Assembly: GCF_051192575.1 (NCBI RefSeq)
Contig: NZ_JBPJSQ010000002.1
Coordinates: forward strand, 62,001-126,000
Length of the DNA: 64,000 nucleotides
Direction: 5' to 3'
Source of the DNA: Aestuariimicrobium soli
GTDB lineage: Bacteria > Actinomycetota > Actinomycetes > Propionibacteriales > Propionibacteriaceae
Shown: piece by piece, positions 32,771-41,699 of the stretch
Layout of the letters: every line of letters starts with the position of its first letter
How positions within the stretch are numbered: position 1 is the first letter of the stretch
Made by a program: the position numbers and the translations under genes
Notes under the pieces: generated by a model
Database searches by the model: none
Told to the model about the DNA's origin: nothing
What the model saw: the letters and a program-made list of their open reading frames with translations, nothing else

Positions 32771-33646
32771 GTGCCCGAGGGCGATGCGGTGTGGCGGGCC
32801 GCGCGACTGCTCCACGATGCGCTGGCCCACCACGCCATCACCGAGTGGGAACTCCGCTGGGGCCATCTGGGCGCCTCCGACAAACGCGGACGCACCACGC
32901 TCGAGGTCGTGGCGCGCGGCAAGCACCTGCTGCACCGACTCGACGACGGTTCCACCCTGCACACCCACCTGCGGATGGACGGCCGGTGGGCGGTGACTCC
33001 TGTGCGGTCAGGAGTGGGCGCGTCAGGAGTGGGGGCGTCGGCGTCTGGTGGCTCCGGGTCTGGTGGCTGGGTGGCACGACGTCCGCCGCGGGGTCGCGGT
33101 ACCGCCTCGGATCCCACGATTCGTGTGATCGTCGGTACCGCGGAGCGAACCGCGATCGGCCGCCGACTGGGGATGGTCGACCTCGTCCCCACCGATCGGG
33201 AGCACGAACTGGTCGGGCACCTCGGCCCCGACCTGTTGGGGGACGACTGGGACGAGGAGGAGGCAGTTCGACGGTTGGCCTCCCATCCCGACCAGCCTCT
33301 TGGCGCCGCACTCCTCGACCAGTCGAATCTGGCCGGCATCGGCACGATGTGGGCGGCCGAGATCTGCTTCCTCGAGAAGCTCAGCCCATGGCTGACCGTG
33401 GGCACACTGGACGAGGCGACCCTCGCCGCGGCGGTGGATCGTGCCCATCGGCTGTTGAGAGGAACCCTGGCCTTCCGGTCATCGGTCTCGACCGGAAACT
33501 GGCGCGACCCTCTGTACATCTACGGCAAGCCCGGACGACCCTGTCCGCGCTGTGCCACACCCCTCACCAAGTCGAGCATCGGCGAGGCACCGCAGCAGCG
33601 GGAGCTCTACTTCTGCCCCCGCTGCCAGCCTCTGCCCTCCTCCTGA
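32771..33646 (+). CDS. nei: Fpg/Nei-family DNA glycosylase (endonuclease VIII, Nei2-like)
   Basis: A 291-residue base-excision repair enzyme for oxidised bases. The N-terminal Pro2-Glu3 pair (PEGDAVWRAA) supplies the catalytic imine-forming proline, so the GTG start at 32771 is firm. The conserved lysine lies in ARGKHLL, the helix-two-turn-helix includes LLDQSNLAGIGTMWAAEICF, and the C-terminal zinc finger is CPRC..CPRC. Residues about 78-112 form a Ser/Gly/Ala-rich insert (GVGASGVGASASGGSGSGG) encoded by repetitive DNA, which is unusual for this compact enzyme. It lies downstream of the opuC remnant, from which it may have drawn its transcription. Confidence 0.9.
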   Translation: MPEGDAVWRAARLLHDALAHHAITEWELRWGHLGASDKRGRTTLEVVARGKHLLHRLDDGSTLHTHLRMDGRWAVTPVRSGVGASGVGASASGGSGSGGWVARRPPRGRGTASDPTIRVIVGTAERTAIGRRLGMVDLVPTDREHELVGHLGPDLLGDDWDEEEAVRRLASHPDQPLGAALLDQSNLAGIGTMWAAEICFLEKLSPWLTVGTLDEATLAAAVDRAHRLLRGTLAFRSSVSTGNWRDPLYIYGKPGRPCPRCATPLTKSSIGEAPQQRELYFCPRCQPLPSS

Positions 33647-33689
33647 GCGATCACATTCCCTTCGAAGGGGTGGTCAGTCGAACGGGTGG

Positions 33690-34304
33690 TCAGTCCACCT
33701 TGCGGTCGGCTGCCAAGGCATCGGCAGCCGCCTGGGTGAGGCTCGAGTCGCCATCAGTGGCGAGCTTGCCACTGTCGTCCTCGAGGTGGGCGCGGATGAA
33801 CCACTGGAACTTCTCCATTTCCGCGACTTGCGCGATCAACATGTCCTGGGTGACGAGGTCGATGTCCTCGGCTTCGTCGATCACCTCACGGTGGCCTTCG
33901 ATGATCCCGCTGTAGACGACGTCGAGGGCCCCGAGGTGCTCGGCCGCCTGCGCGCGACCGATCGGGTAGTCGTCCCAGGTGCGGGCCTTGACCAGTGCGC
34001 CGGGGCAGCCGTTGGGCGAGACGCCCATGGTGGCCATGCGCTCGGCGACCACGTCGACCATGGCGCGGACGGCCTCGACCTGGGGGTCGAGCATCTGGTG
34101 CACGCCGATGAACTTGGGTCCGACCACGTTCCAGTGGGCGTGCTTGAGAGTCAGGTGAAGGTCATTGAGGGCGTGCAGGCGCAACTGCAGCTTTTCGGCC
34201 AATTGCTGACCCTTGGTGGCATCGACACCGGGGACGGTGAACGACGCGCGAGTGGAGGTGTTCTGCTTGCTGCCCGATGAGGACGGGCTCTTCCTGGTCG
34301 CCAT
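33690..34304 (-). CDS. dps: Dps-family DNA-binding ferritin-like protein
   Basis: A 204-residue Dps subunit. Ferroxidase ligands are visible in LKHAHWNVVGPKFIGVHQMLD and the later DEAEDIDLVTQDML region. The N-terminal tail MATRKSPSSSGSKQ is basic and flexible as needed for DNA binding. The C-terminal tail SLTQAAADALAADRKVD is longer than in the E. coli protein. It forms a dodecamer that stores iron and protects DNA from peroxide. Start at the ATG 34304, with a TAGCCT -10 box 7 bases upstream, so the mRNA is probably leaderless. Confidence 0.93.
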   Translation of the reverse strand: MATRKSPSSSGSKQNTSTRASFTVPGVDATKGQQLAEKLQLRLHALNDLHLTLKHAHWNVVGPKFIGVHQMLDPQVEAVRAMVDVVAERMATMGVSPNGCPGALVKARTWDDYPIGRAQAAEHLGALDVVYSGIIEGHREVIDEAEDIDLVTQDMLIAQVAEMEKFQWFIRAHLEDDSGKLATDGDSSLTQAAADALAADRKVD

Positions 34305-34311
34305 GTCTGTG

Positions 34312-34317
34312 AGGCTA
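34312..34317 (-). promoter_or_regulatory. -10 box of dps
   Basis: TAGCCT on the minus strand, 7 bases before the ATG at 34304; leaderless geometry. Confidence 0.5.
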
Positions 34318-34336
34318 CTCACGGCACTTCACGGTG

Positions 34337-35305
34337 TCAGCGAGCGGTAGTGAGTTCCCCCCTTTGGGGTGGGAGAAGCCATGCGCGGTGAGGCTCGACC
34401 CACGTCGACGAGGTCGTCCGGAACCGTCTTGGGCTCCGCTCAGTGGGTGGCGGCCACCTGGTTGGCAAAAAGAACAGCGAGAATTCGCTGTTCCAGAGGG
34501 CCGCCATCACCTTGTACTCGTGGTCGACCACCTTGTTCACGTCCGCGACGTACTGGGCCGAGTCGTTGTCGTGCAGGAGCGGGAACCGCACGCGGGCACG
34601 GTTCTCGGGAACCGCGATGTGCGACGCCTCCCACTCCTGATAGGTGCCGGAGGGCTCCCGCCGCTCGTAGAGGTTCCAGCTGCCCGCGGTGAGTTCCCGA
34701 CGCTCGACCAGCCCCATCCTCGAGAGCAGGTGGGCGACGATGTCGTCCGGCAACTGCGGCTTGCCCTGCGGCGCCTCCAGGAGCCGTTCCGAGATGGGCG
34801 CCAGATGCGTGGTGTGCTCGTGCCCGTCGAGTCCGAAGATGCCCACGGCGGCACTGCCCGTGAGCGCACTGCGAATGCCCGGGTGGTGGATGAAGACCGA
34901 CTCCTGCACCCACAGGGTGAGGCGGGTGTAGGTGCCGGGCGGGGCGCCCAGCTCGCGCTCCAGCGCGGCGAGCTGTTCCCTCATCTTCGAGGCGAAGCGC
35001 TGCGCCTTGCGGCGGGCCAACAGCAGCGGCGACTTCTCCGCCGGATGGGCGCTGCGGAACCAGTCGGTGTCGGTGCCCTGCAGCAGGCCCGAGTAGTACT
35101 TCAGCTCGACGAGGTGCAGTCGGTTCCGGCCGAGCACCAGGGCATCCACCTCGTGCCAGCCCCCGTGGCCGTCCTTGAACTCGAAGTTCGTCCAGGCTCG
35201 GAAGGGGGCCTCATCGGGCAGCAGTTCGCGCAGGATCTCGAGACCGGCGCGCTCGTGCTCATGGTTCGACGGGGTGACCTCCACCCATCGATCCTCCGAG
35301 AGCAC
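34337..35305 (-). pseudogene. pglW: Truncated pglW: NERD domain of a BREX type 2 serine/threonine kinase
   Basis: A 322-residue open frame that matches only the N-terminus of PglW (usually about 1,300-1,500 residues). It starts RWVEVTPSNHEHERAGLEILRELLPDE and has the nuclease-related NERD core EVDALVLGR (Asp54) and LVELKYY (Glu67, Lys69), so the D-ExK residues are kept. Similarity to PglW fades after EYKVMAALWNSE near 34490; the kinase domain is gone and the last about 50 residues look like random high-GC sequence. GGAGG lies 4 bases before the GTG at 35305. It could still be expressed as a stand-alone NERD protein, but I read it as a remnant of a lost BREX locus. Confidence 0.65.
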
Positions 35306-35467
35306 ATCGCCTCCATTGGTTTGCCCTTGTCGCCAGCACTCTAGCGGTGCGCCAGGCGACCGCCATGCACATGCCCATTCAATCTCGAGAATCAGGCATT
35401 CGGTGACGCGGATTTTCTCAACAGCGTCGGCGCGTTGACGGCAGCCACTCCTGCCCAACGGGTCAAC

Positions 35468-36127
35468 ATGGCCACCATGACGTTGCACGCAGATGACCTC
35501 CTCCGCGATCTGGGCGACCCCGCCACGTGGCGCCCGCCCGTCGAGTTCCGAGACTCCCTCGCACTCAGTGCCTTGAACAGCGCCTACTCGACTCGAGGCA
35601 GAAGCACGGCGGCCCGGCGAGTACTTGATCGTTACCGAGCCCTGCGACCAAGCGCCGCCACGGATTCGTCGTCCGATCTGATCACCGCCATGGACAACGC
35701 CGGTGGCCCAGCTCGCTTCGCAGCCGAAGTGCTGGGCAACGAGAGCAAGTTGCCGGGAACGAGTAGGTTCCGCACCGAGGGCATCCATGAGGCATTGACC
35801 CGCTTGGCCGAGCTCGAGTCAGCGGTCACGGACACCTCTGCGCTGCGCCAGCGCTGGCAGGAAGGGCCGGTGCGGTCCGCCTGGGTCGGCGTGCTCGGCC
35901 TTGGTCCTCTGTCCTGGTCCTACCTGCTCATGAACGCGGGCGTGGACGAGATGGTCAAGCCTGACGTCAAGGTCACTCGATACCTGACCCGTAAACTCGG
36001 CCGGTCGGACGCGCTCAATGAGAGGGAGGCCCGTGCGCTGCTGTTCGAGGCGGCCGCGGAACTGAACGTCACTCCTCGAGCCCTCGACCGGGCCATCTGG
36101 GACTTCGAGACACCCCACGACCGGTAG
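35468..36127 (+). CDS. Uncharacterised protein, possible helix-hairpin-helix glycosylase-like fold
   Basis: A 219-residue cytosolic protein of unknown function. It contains FRDSLALSALNSAYSTRG and VLDRYRALRPSA, and a C-terminal half with PLSWSYLLMNAGVDEMVKPDVKVTRYL. That last block resembles the HhH-GPD pattern in which a glycine/proline turn is followed by a conserved Asp and helix. Similar actinobacterial proteins are often labelled heme peroxidase, with no basis I can see. Start is either the ATG at 35468 or that at 35477; neither has a strong Shine-Dalgarno. It sits beside the pglW remnant and faces away from it, so it may be island cargo. Confidence 0.6.
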   Translation: MATMTLHADDLLRDLGDPATWRPPVEFRDSLALSALNSAYSTRGRSTAARRVLDRYRALRPSAATDSSSDLITAMDNAGGPARFAAEVLGNESKLPGTSRFRTEGIHEALTRLAELESAVTDTSALRQRWQEGPVRSAWVGVLGLGPLSWSYLLMNAGVDEMVKPDVKVTRYLTRKLGRSDALNEREARALLFEAAAELNVTPRALDRAIWDFETPHDR

Positions 36128-36523
36128 ACGGGCGCAGCGGGCATGACAGTGGCACGAATACGGGCCCGCCGGAACGGTGATTACCTTGACAAGGCCCTTC
36201 GCGTGTTCGGCCGACAAGGTGCGAACCAAACACGGTGATGAGAGGCTGGCTCAGGGGAGGAAGCGCCACGAGCGGAAGGAACCAAGAACGATTCCCGCCA
36301 CGGCATCCGAGCCGAAGGACTGAATGAAGCTCTTGGCCGCCCCTTCCCCTTTCCCCGCCAGAGTCAGCGGTCCGATGGAGTTGGGCCAGTTTGTCGTTGG
36401 CGATCCGCTGTTCATCCGGCGTTCGAGGGTGGCGACGGAAGGGTTCGGCTCGCGTCCGCGACCTTGGACGAGCGCGCCGTCTGGGACACCCGCAGTTCGC
36501 GCGAGTTGGCGACTGAGCCCTCC
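36128..36523. other. Intergenic stretch with no recognised gene
   Basis: Between the uncharacterised gene and the end of the polysaccharide lyase. I find no ORF with homology, tRNA or clear terminator. It may contain worn island sequence. Confidence 0.5.
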
Positions 36524-39500
36524 TCACCCAGACACGGCCCACGGGCCGTCGGCCTCACCAGGTTCCTGGTTGCGGGTGTACCACTTGGCGACGTAGACGA
36601 CGCCGTCGTGGCTCGCCCGGTCACCCGCTCGGAAGATGCGCGTCCGGGTCCACAGTGCCGTCCCGTCCGGGGCTGTTGCCATTTCCTCCCACGGGCCGGT
36701 GACCGAGCCCGGGGCCTCGTTGCGGGTGAACCAGGCGGCGCGGAACGTCTTGCCCCCGTGGACGACCGTGTCGCCCTCCTGGAAGATCCGCGAGGCCGTC
36801 CAGACGGCGCGACCGTCCTCGGTCATGGCCATTTCCTGCCAGGCCCCGGTGGTGCTGGTCCCCGGCTGCTCTCCCTTCGTGGACCAGGCGGCTCGATACA
36901 CAGAGCTGCCGAGGCTGACGAGATCTCCCTTCTTGTACGAGGTCGTCCTGACCCACGCGGGTGGCAGCATCACGGTCACGGTGAGGGTGGTGCTGCCGGG
37001 CGCGACGGTGGTGCTGCCCGAGTAGGTTGCCGTGAAGACATGCTCGCCCCCGGACAGCCCGACGGGCAGCGTCAACGAGGCGACGCCACCGCTGAGTGTC
37101 GCCACCCCCCCGCTGGTCGTTCCCTCCGTCAGGGTGACCTGCCCGGTCACGGGCATGGGCGACGTCACCGTCACCGTGACCGTGGCCGCGGTTCCCCATG
37201 GCACCGACACGTCGGGCGCGCTCACCGAACTCGTCGCCCTCAACCCGTCCAGGGCCGCCCTCAACGCAGCCGTACGCCGGTCGATGGTGTCCTGGCGGGC
37301 GTCATCCGCCCCCAGTGCGTCCTTCGCTGCTTCGAGCGCGGGCAGCAGAGGCGCCCAACTGGTGGCCGTGTACTGGGTCGAGTCCAGGCCATTGGCGCGC
37401 TCCACCAGGGCCCGCAGGTCGCCCACGTCCACCGCGACGGTCACCGGGCAGCGGACGAACTCGTCCCCGCCACTGTGCGTGAGCACGATGGAGGTTCGGC
37501 CCGGCTCCCCCGTCGTCACCGGCACCGTGACGGTGCCGTCCGACGCCACCTGCGCGGCCCCCGCCACCGAGGCGACACCCGGATCCAGCGAGTAGGCGGT
37601 GATGGTGTCGTCCGTGGCCGCCGGGGTGATGGTCGCCCTCAGGGTCGAAGTGCTGTGGCGGTTGGCCGTGACCGGGTCCGCGCAGGCCAGGGAGAAGCCG
37701 CGGTAGACCTCGAACTCCCAGATGTTGAGCCCGTACTTGGTGGCCGGTGAACCGATCACCCTCACGAACCGCACGTCGGCGGGCGGTACGTCGATGACGT
37801 CGCGCCGGTGGTTGGCAGTGCCCGGGTTCTGCACGCGGGCGAGTTGTGTCCAATCGGTGCCGTTGACCGAGCCCTCGAGCCGATAGTCCGTGGAGTTCCC
37901 CGTCTCCCAGTCGACGACGGCGCGCGTGACGGGCTGCACACCCCCGAGGTCAACCTGAAGCCAGTTGAGGTTCGTCCACGGTGGGGTGCCGCTCGGACGT
38001 GCCGAGGACCACTTGGTGGTGAGCGAGCCGTCGGTCGCCGCGGATGGCTGGATCGTCGACAGGTTGTTGTAGACGCTGTCCGCGGTGGTGGGCTTGCCGA
38101 GCGCCAGGTTGGGCCGGGTCGACGTGGCGGGAGCCTCGGCGATGGCGTTGTCGCCGAAGACTTCGAACTCCCACACAGACACCCCATAGGAGGTCAGCGC
38201 GCGCGCCACCGTCTGCATCCTGACGTAGCGTGCGGCCGCGTTCACGGGCACCAGGTCGGTCCCGCCGTCGCTCCCGGCGCTCGGGGTCGTCCATGCGTCG
38301 TGCCAGGTAAGGGCGTCGTCCGAGACCTGGATCGCGTACTGCCTGGCGTACGACGCCTCCCAGAACAGCCGGACCGCGCCGATCTGCCGGACACTGCCCA
38401 GGTCGACCTGCACCCAGGAGGTGTCGGGAGAGCCGGTGCGGTCGGCGATCCAGCGGGTGGTGCGGTTGCCGTCGGTGGCGCTGCCAGGGCTCTGGCCGTC
38501 GGAGGCCGTGGTCGGCGCGGTGAGAGCGAGGTTCACGCTGGCGATTGCGGTGAACTCCGTGACCGTGTACGTGCCGTCGCCGGGTCCGTCCAGGGGGACG
38601 ATCCTCACGAAGTTCGCCGAAGTGGCCGGGAAGTCGACGTGCTGGGGTGCCCCGGTGCCGCTCTGGACCAGTGCCTGGTCGGCCCAGGTCAGGCCGTCGA
38701 TGGAGGTCTGCACCAGGAACCTGCTCGCGGGACTGGTCCCCCAGTCGATGTCGACACCCACCGCGTACGACCCCGGTGCCAGCCGCTGGCTGAGCCATGG
38801 CGCGTCACCGGACGACTGCCAGAACGTGGTCGGGTCATGGTCGCCGACCAACGCCGGACCGTGCCCGGCGACCGAGCCGCTCGCGGCGTAGGGCGACCCG
38901 GACGAGTCGTCGACGGCCAGCGGGGCCGTCACGGTCCGGCCCAGGTTCGCCCCGGCCCCGAGGACGAAGGTGCCGCGCCACGCGGCCCCAGCTCCGGCCA
39001 GGGTCACCTCGGCCAGCAGGCCGGGCTGGCTGGGGTTCGCCAGGCTCACGACCGGCACTCCGGACGACTCGTTCAGCATCAGGATCCCCGGCTGGCTCAC
39101 CGTGAGGGTGCGACCCTCGCCGAGGTCGAGGGAGCCGGCGGTGTAGAACGTCGCCATCGTCCGCATGAGCCCGGCATGCCGAACCGCCTGCACCGAGCTG
39201 TCGTTCCGGAGGATGGTGACCGCCGGGTGCGCGGCGTAGGCCTGCGTCTGCTCGGCGGTCTTCGCGGGCAGCACGATGTATTGGTACCCGGCGTCGGCGG
39301 GCGCCACTCCGTGGTCGAGGTGGAGCGTGAAGGCGTCGTGGCTCTCGGGCTGCTCGCCGAGATAGCTGCCGGTCTGGGTTGCGTTCGACACCGTCACCGT
39401 CTGGTTCGCCCCGAACACGTAGCCGACCCTGTCGTTGTACGCCCACGAAGGGTTGGTCACGACCTTCCCGCTGGTGCCGGCGGCCATCGCCTGCCCGTCG

Positions 39501-41104
39501 ATGCTCGCGTTCGACTTGGCCGCGACCTGGTTCACGGTGGTGTGGATGGGCGCCGTAGACGTCGACCGGATGCCCGCCCCGAGGGCGACCATTTCGTCGT
39601 CGAAGTAGTAGTAGCTCTTCTGGGCCTGTGTGCCGGCCCTGTCGAGGCTCTCCACGCTGGCGCCGTACGCGCCGTCGGAGACCCCACCGGTGAACGCGCC
39701 ACCGTTGGACGAACGCCCACTCGGGCCGAGCGTGGTCTCCTTCACGTAGGGCACGGTGGTCCCCGGGTAGTGGTACCAGTCGAAGGCCGGGCCGAGCTCG
39801 GTGTATTCGGTGTTGGTGACCTGGATGGCCGTCGTGCCCGTGCGGTTCCACACGATTTCGTTGCCGACGTCCTTGCGGAGCGTGGAGCGGTACTCGCTGC
39901 CGACCGTGCGGTTGGAGTTCAACCCCGTCACGATGCCGTATGCGGCTCGCTGGTGGCTGGTGAACTCCGATCGCCAGAAGTAGGCGTTCCCGATGGCGCC
40001 GTTGCTGGCCGACCGGCTCCGAATGTTGTCGGCGATGGCCCGGTACTGGGTCGCGTAGAGCGCGTCGGTTCGTGCCATCTGGTCGAGCGGGTCGAGGAAC
40101 ACCGCCGCGTAGCTCTTGACCCCATCGACGGTCGTCGCAGGACGGTACAGCAGGTACAGCATCTGCACGTCGCCGCGAATGAGCCAGCGTGTGCCGTTGA
40201 CGATGTAGAAGGCGATCGTGTCCAACTGCTGGCGATCGAAGGCGAGGCTCGTGCCACGCGCCGAATCGGCCCACATGGCGACCATCGTGAACAGGGCCAT
40301 GCCGTAGCCCTCGCTGTAGAGCTGCGCCCCGTGTGCCCAGAAGGTGGCATCCGGCTGCACGGCCTCCTGCACGGTGCCAGAGTCGTCCACGGCCACGGTC
40401 TGCACCATGGTCGCGAACCCCGCCCTGATCTGGTCGGCGTTCCGAGTGGCCAGCGCTTTGTACAGGTAGTCGGAAGTGCGCCACGCGCCATTGGCGCCGG
40501 CGGGGTCGAGCTTGCCCTGGTTGTGCTTGATCGCCAGCGCGGCCGCCGCCGGGGTGAGCTCGTCCCCCACGAAGATGGAGATGCGCCCCATGGCGATCGA
40601 CTCGCCGATCTCGGTCTCCCACCAGTTGGTGTTGCTGGGATTGACCTGATCCCAGTAGCTCAGGGCCCGCTGCAGTGAGTCCACCAGAGCGGGGTCCTGG
40701 TAGCCCTCGACGGACTCGTCGCGGTACGCCTGCGCGATCGCGACCATGCGGTAGAGGGCCTTGTACGCATCCCACGTCTTCCCGTTCGCCGAACTCGTGG
40801 TGTCGGCGTAGTCGACGTCGGACCAGGATCCGTCGGTGTTCTGTGAGGCCACGTAGTCGAGCGCCGCGGACGTCTGCGCCAAGTAGATACCGTTGGCGAT
40901 CTGCACCTCGTCGCCCTGTGCCAGGTAGTACTCCTGCAGCCGCGTGACGATGGTGGCGATGTCGGTGTCCAACTCGTCGGCATGGGCGGGGGTGGCGAGG
41001 CCGACCACGCCCAGCACCATCGCCAGCAGGACGGCGACGACGGCAGCGGACCGCCCGCGGCGGGGTCGGAGGGGAAGGGCGTGCGGGTGGTCGGAGCGCT
41101 TCAT
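36524..41104 (-). CDS. Secreted multidomain polysaccharide lyase family 8 (hyaluronate/chondroitin/xanthan lyase-like)
   Basis: A 1526-residue exported enzyme. A Sec signal peptide (basic start, hydrophobic core, cut after AHA at about residue 42) leads into a PL8 alpha/alpha toroid (about 45-370) with NTNWWETEIGESIAMG and FWAHGAQLYSEGYG, which holds the candidate catalytic His and Tyr. PL8 beta domains follow to about 740. Then come three F5/8-type C (discoidin) domains, a bacterial Ig-like domain, a FIVAR-like helical module, another Ig-like domain and three repeats of a CBM5/12-like module with AAWxTxxExPG. PL8 enzymes cleave uronic-acid polymers such as hyaluronan by beta-elimination; the exact polymer is unknown. 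The many binding modules suggest action on a solid or mucosal matrix. AAGGAG precedes the ATG. Confidence 0.88.
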   Translation of the reverse strand: MKRSDHPHALPLRPRRGRSAAVVAVLLAMVLGVVGLATPAHADELDTDIATIVTRLQEYYLAQGDEVQIANGIYLAQTSAALDYVASQNTDGSWSDVDYADTTSSANGKTWDAYKALYRMVAIAQAYRDESVEGYQDPALVDSLQRALSYWDQVNPSNTNWWETEIGESIAMGRISIFVGDELTPAAAALAIKHNQGKLDPAGANGAWRTSDYLYKALATRNADQIRAGFATMVQTVAVDDSGTVQEAVQPDATFWAHGAQLYSEGYGMALFTMVAMWADSARGTSLAFDRQQLDTIAFYIVNGTRWLIRGDVQMLYLLYRPATTVDGVKSYAAVFLDPLDQMARTDALYATQYRAIADNIRSRSASNGAIGNAYFWRSEFTSHQRAAYGIVTGLNSNRTVGSEYRSTLRKDVGNEIVWNRTGTTAIQVTNTEYTELGPAFDWYHYPGTTVPYVKETTLGPSGRSSNGGAFTGGVSDGAYGASVESLDRAGTQAQKSYYYFDDEMVALGAGIRSTSTAPIHTTVNQVAAKSNASIDGQAMAAGTSGKVVTNPSWAYNDRVGYVFGANQTVTVSNATQTGSYLGEQPESHDAFTLHLDHGVAPADAGYQYIVLPAKTAEQTQAYAAHPAVTILRNDSSVQAVRHAGLMRTMATFYTAGSLDLGEGRTLTVSQPGILMLNESSGVPVVSLANPSQPGLLAEVTLAGAGAAWRGTFVLGAGANLGRTVTAPLAVDDSSGSPYAASGSVAGHGPALVGDHDPTTFWQSSGDAPWLSQRLAPGSYAVGVDIDWGTSPASRFLVQTSIDGLTWADQALVQSGTGAPQHVDFPATSANFVRIVPLDGPGDGTYTVTEFTAIASVNLALTAPTTASDGQSPGSATDGNRTTRWIADRTGSPDTSWVQVDLGSVRQIGAVRLFWEASYARQYAIQVSDDALTWHDAWTTPSAGSDGGTDLVPVNAAARYVRMQTVARALTSYGVSVWEFEVFGDNAIAEAPATSTRPNLALGKPTTADSVYNNLSTIQPSAATDGSLTTKWSSARPSGTPPWTNLNWLQVDLGGVQPVTRAVVDWETGNSTDYRLEGSVNGTDWTQLARVQNPGTANHRRDVIDVPPADVRFVRVIGSPATKYGLNIWEFEVYRGFSLACADPVTANRHSTSTLRATITPAATDDTITAYSLDPGVASVAGAAQVASDGTVTVPVTTGEPGRTSIVLTHSGGDEFVRCPVTVAVDVGDLRALVERANGLDSTQYTATSWAPLLPALEAAKDALGADDARQDTIDRRTAALRAALDGLRATSSVSAPDVSVPWGTAATVTVTVTSPMPVTGQVTLTEGTTSGGVATLSGGVASLTLPVGLSGGEHVFTATYSGSTTVAPGSTTLTVTVMLPPAWVRTTSYKKGDLVSLGSSVYRAAWSTKGEQPGTSTTGAWQEMAMTEDGRAVWTASRIFQEGDTVVHGGKTFRAAWFTRNEAPGSVTGPWEEMATAPDGTALWTRTRIFRAGDRASHDGVVYVAKWYTRNQEPGEADGPWAVSG

Positions 41105-41532
41105 TGCGCGGACTCCTTGTTCACAGGACGGGGTCGTTCAGCGATGGGTCGTTGCAGGCCACCAGCACGGGGCACACCGCCCCACGTCATCGATGACGCC
41201 ACCACTCCATCATGGCTTCCCGAGGACGAAACCTCCACGTCCTGCGGCAATTCCGACGCCTCCCACTCGCCGAATCTGCCCCTTGGCCTGCCCCAGCCCT
41301 TGCCAGCTCCGAGGCCGACCCAAATCTGCACTTCTCGCATCTGGGCGCCAAATGCAGGCCGGTGGGGGACGATTGACCTGCATTTCTCGCAGGGACGCGG
41401 CAGATGCTGGTTCGGGACCGGGAGGAAGCACGGGCTCCGGCGACAAGCGTCTCGTTCCGCAGAGGTGTGGGCGTACCCTGAAGACAGTCAGAGCCGATTC
41501 CAGATTGCTCTGAAACCGGCTCTGACCAGGCG
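41105..41532. other. Intergenic stretch with repeat elements and the tRNA-Pro terminator
   Basis: No gene seen. It holds an inverted pair AAATGCAGG (41350-41358) and CCTGCATTT (41377-41385), a direct repeat CTGCAYTTCTCGCA at 41326-41339 and 41378-41391, and the terminator at 41487-41526. The lyase promoter should lie at the left end. Confidence 0.55.
41487..41526 (-). terminator. Terminator of tRNA-Pro
   Basis: GTCAGAGCCG pairs perfectly with CGGCTCTGAC over 10 bp with a 20-base loop. It starts 7 bases past the 3' end of the tRNA gene, in the direction of its transcription. Confidence 0.75.
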
Positions 41533-41606
<74 letters not shown>

Positions 41607-41687
41607 CCCGGATCTCACTCTCGTGCGACCCGCTGATGAACACTACCGGAAGCAGACCCGGTCCCTCAAACCGGCCCACCAACGCCC

Positions 41688-41693
41688 TAGCGT
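41688..41693 (+). promoter_or_regulatory. -10 box of the 330-residue protein gene
   Basis: TAGCGT with 6 bases to the ATG at 41700; leaderless geometry. Confidence 0.5.
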
Positions 41694-41699
41694 TGACCC

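Noticed and set aside
36251..36416. Possible small hydrophobic-peptide gene in the gap before the lyase end
   Set aside because: On recounting, the frame breaks at 36360-36361, so no continuous small ORF exists.
37808..40678. Long plus-strand frame opposite the polysaccharide lyase
   Set aside because: Shadow frame; the minus strand carries a signal peptide and ordered domains.
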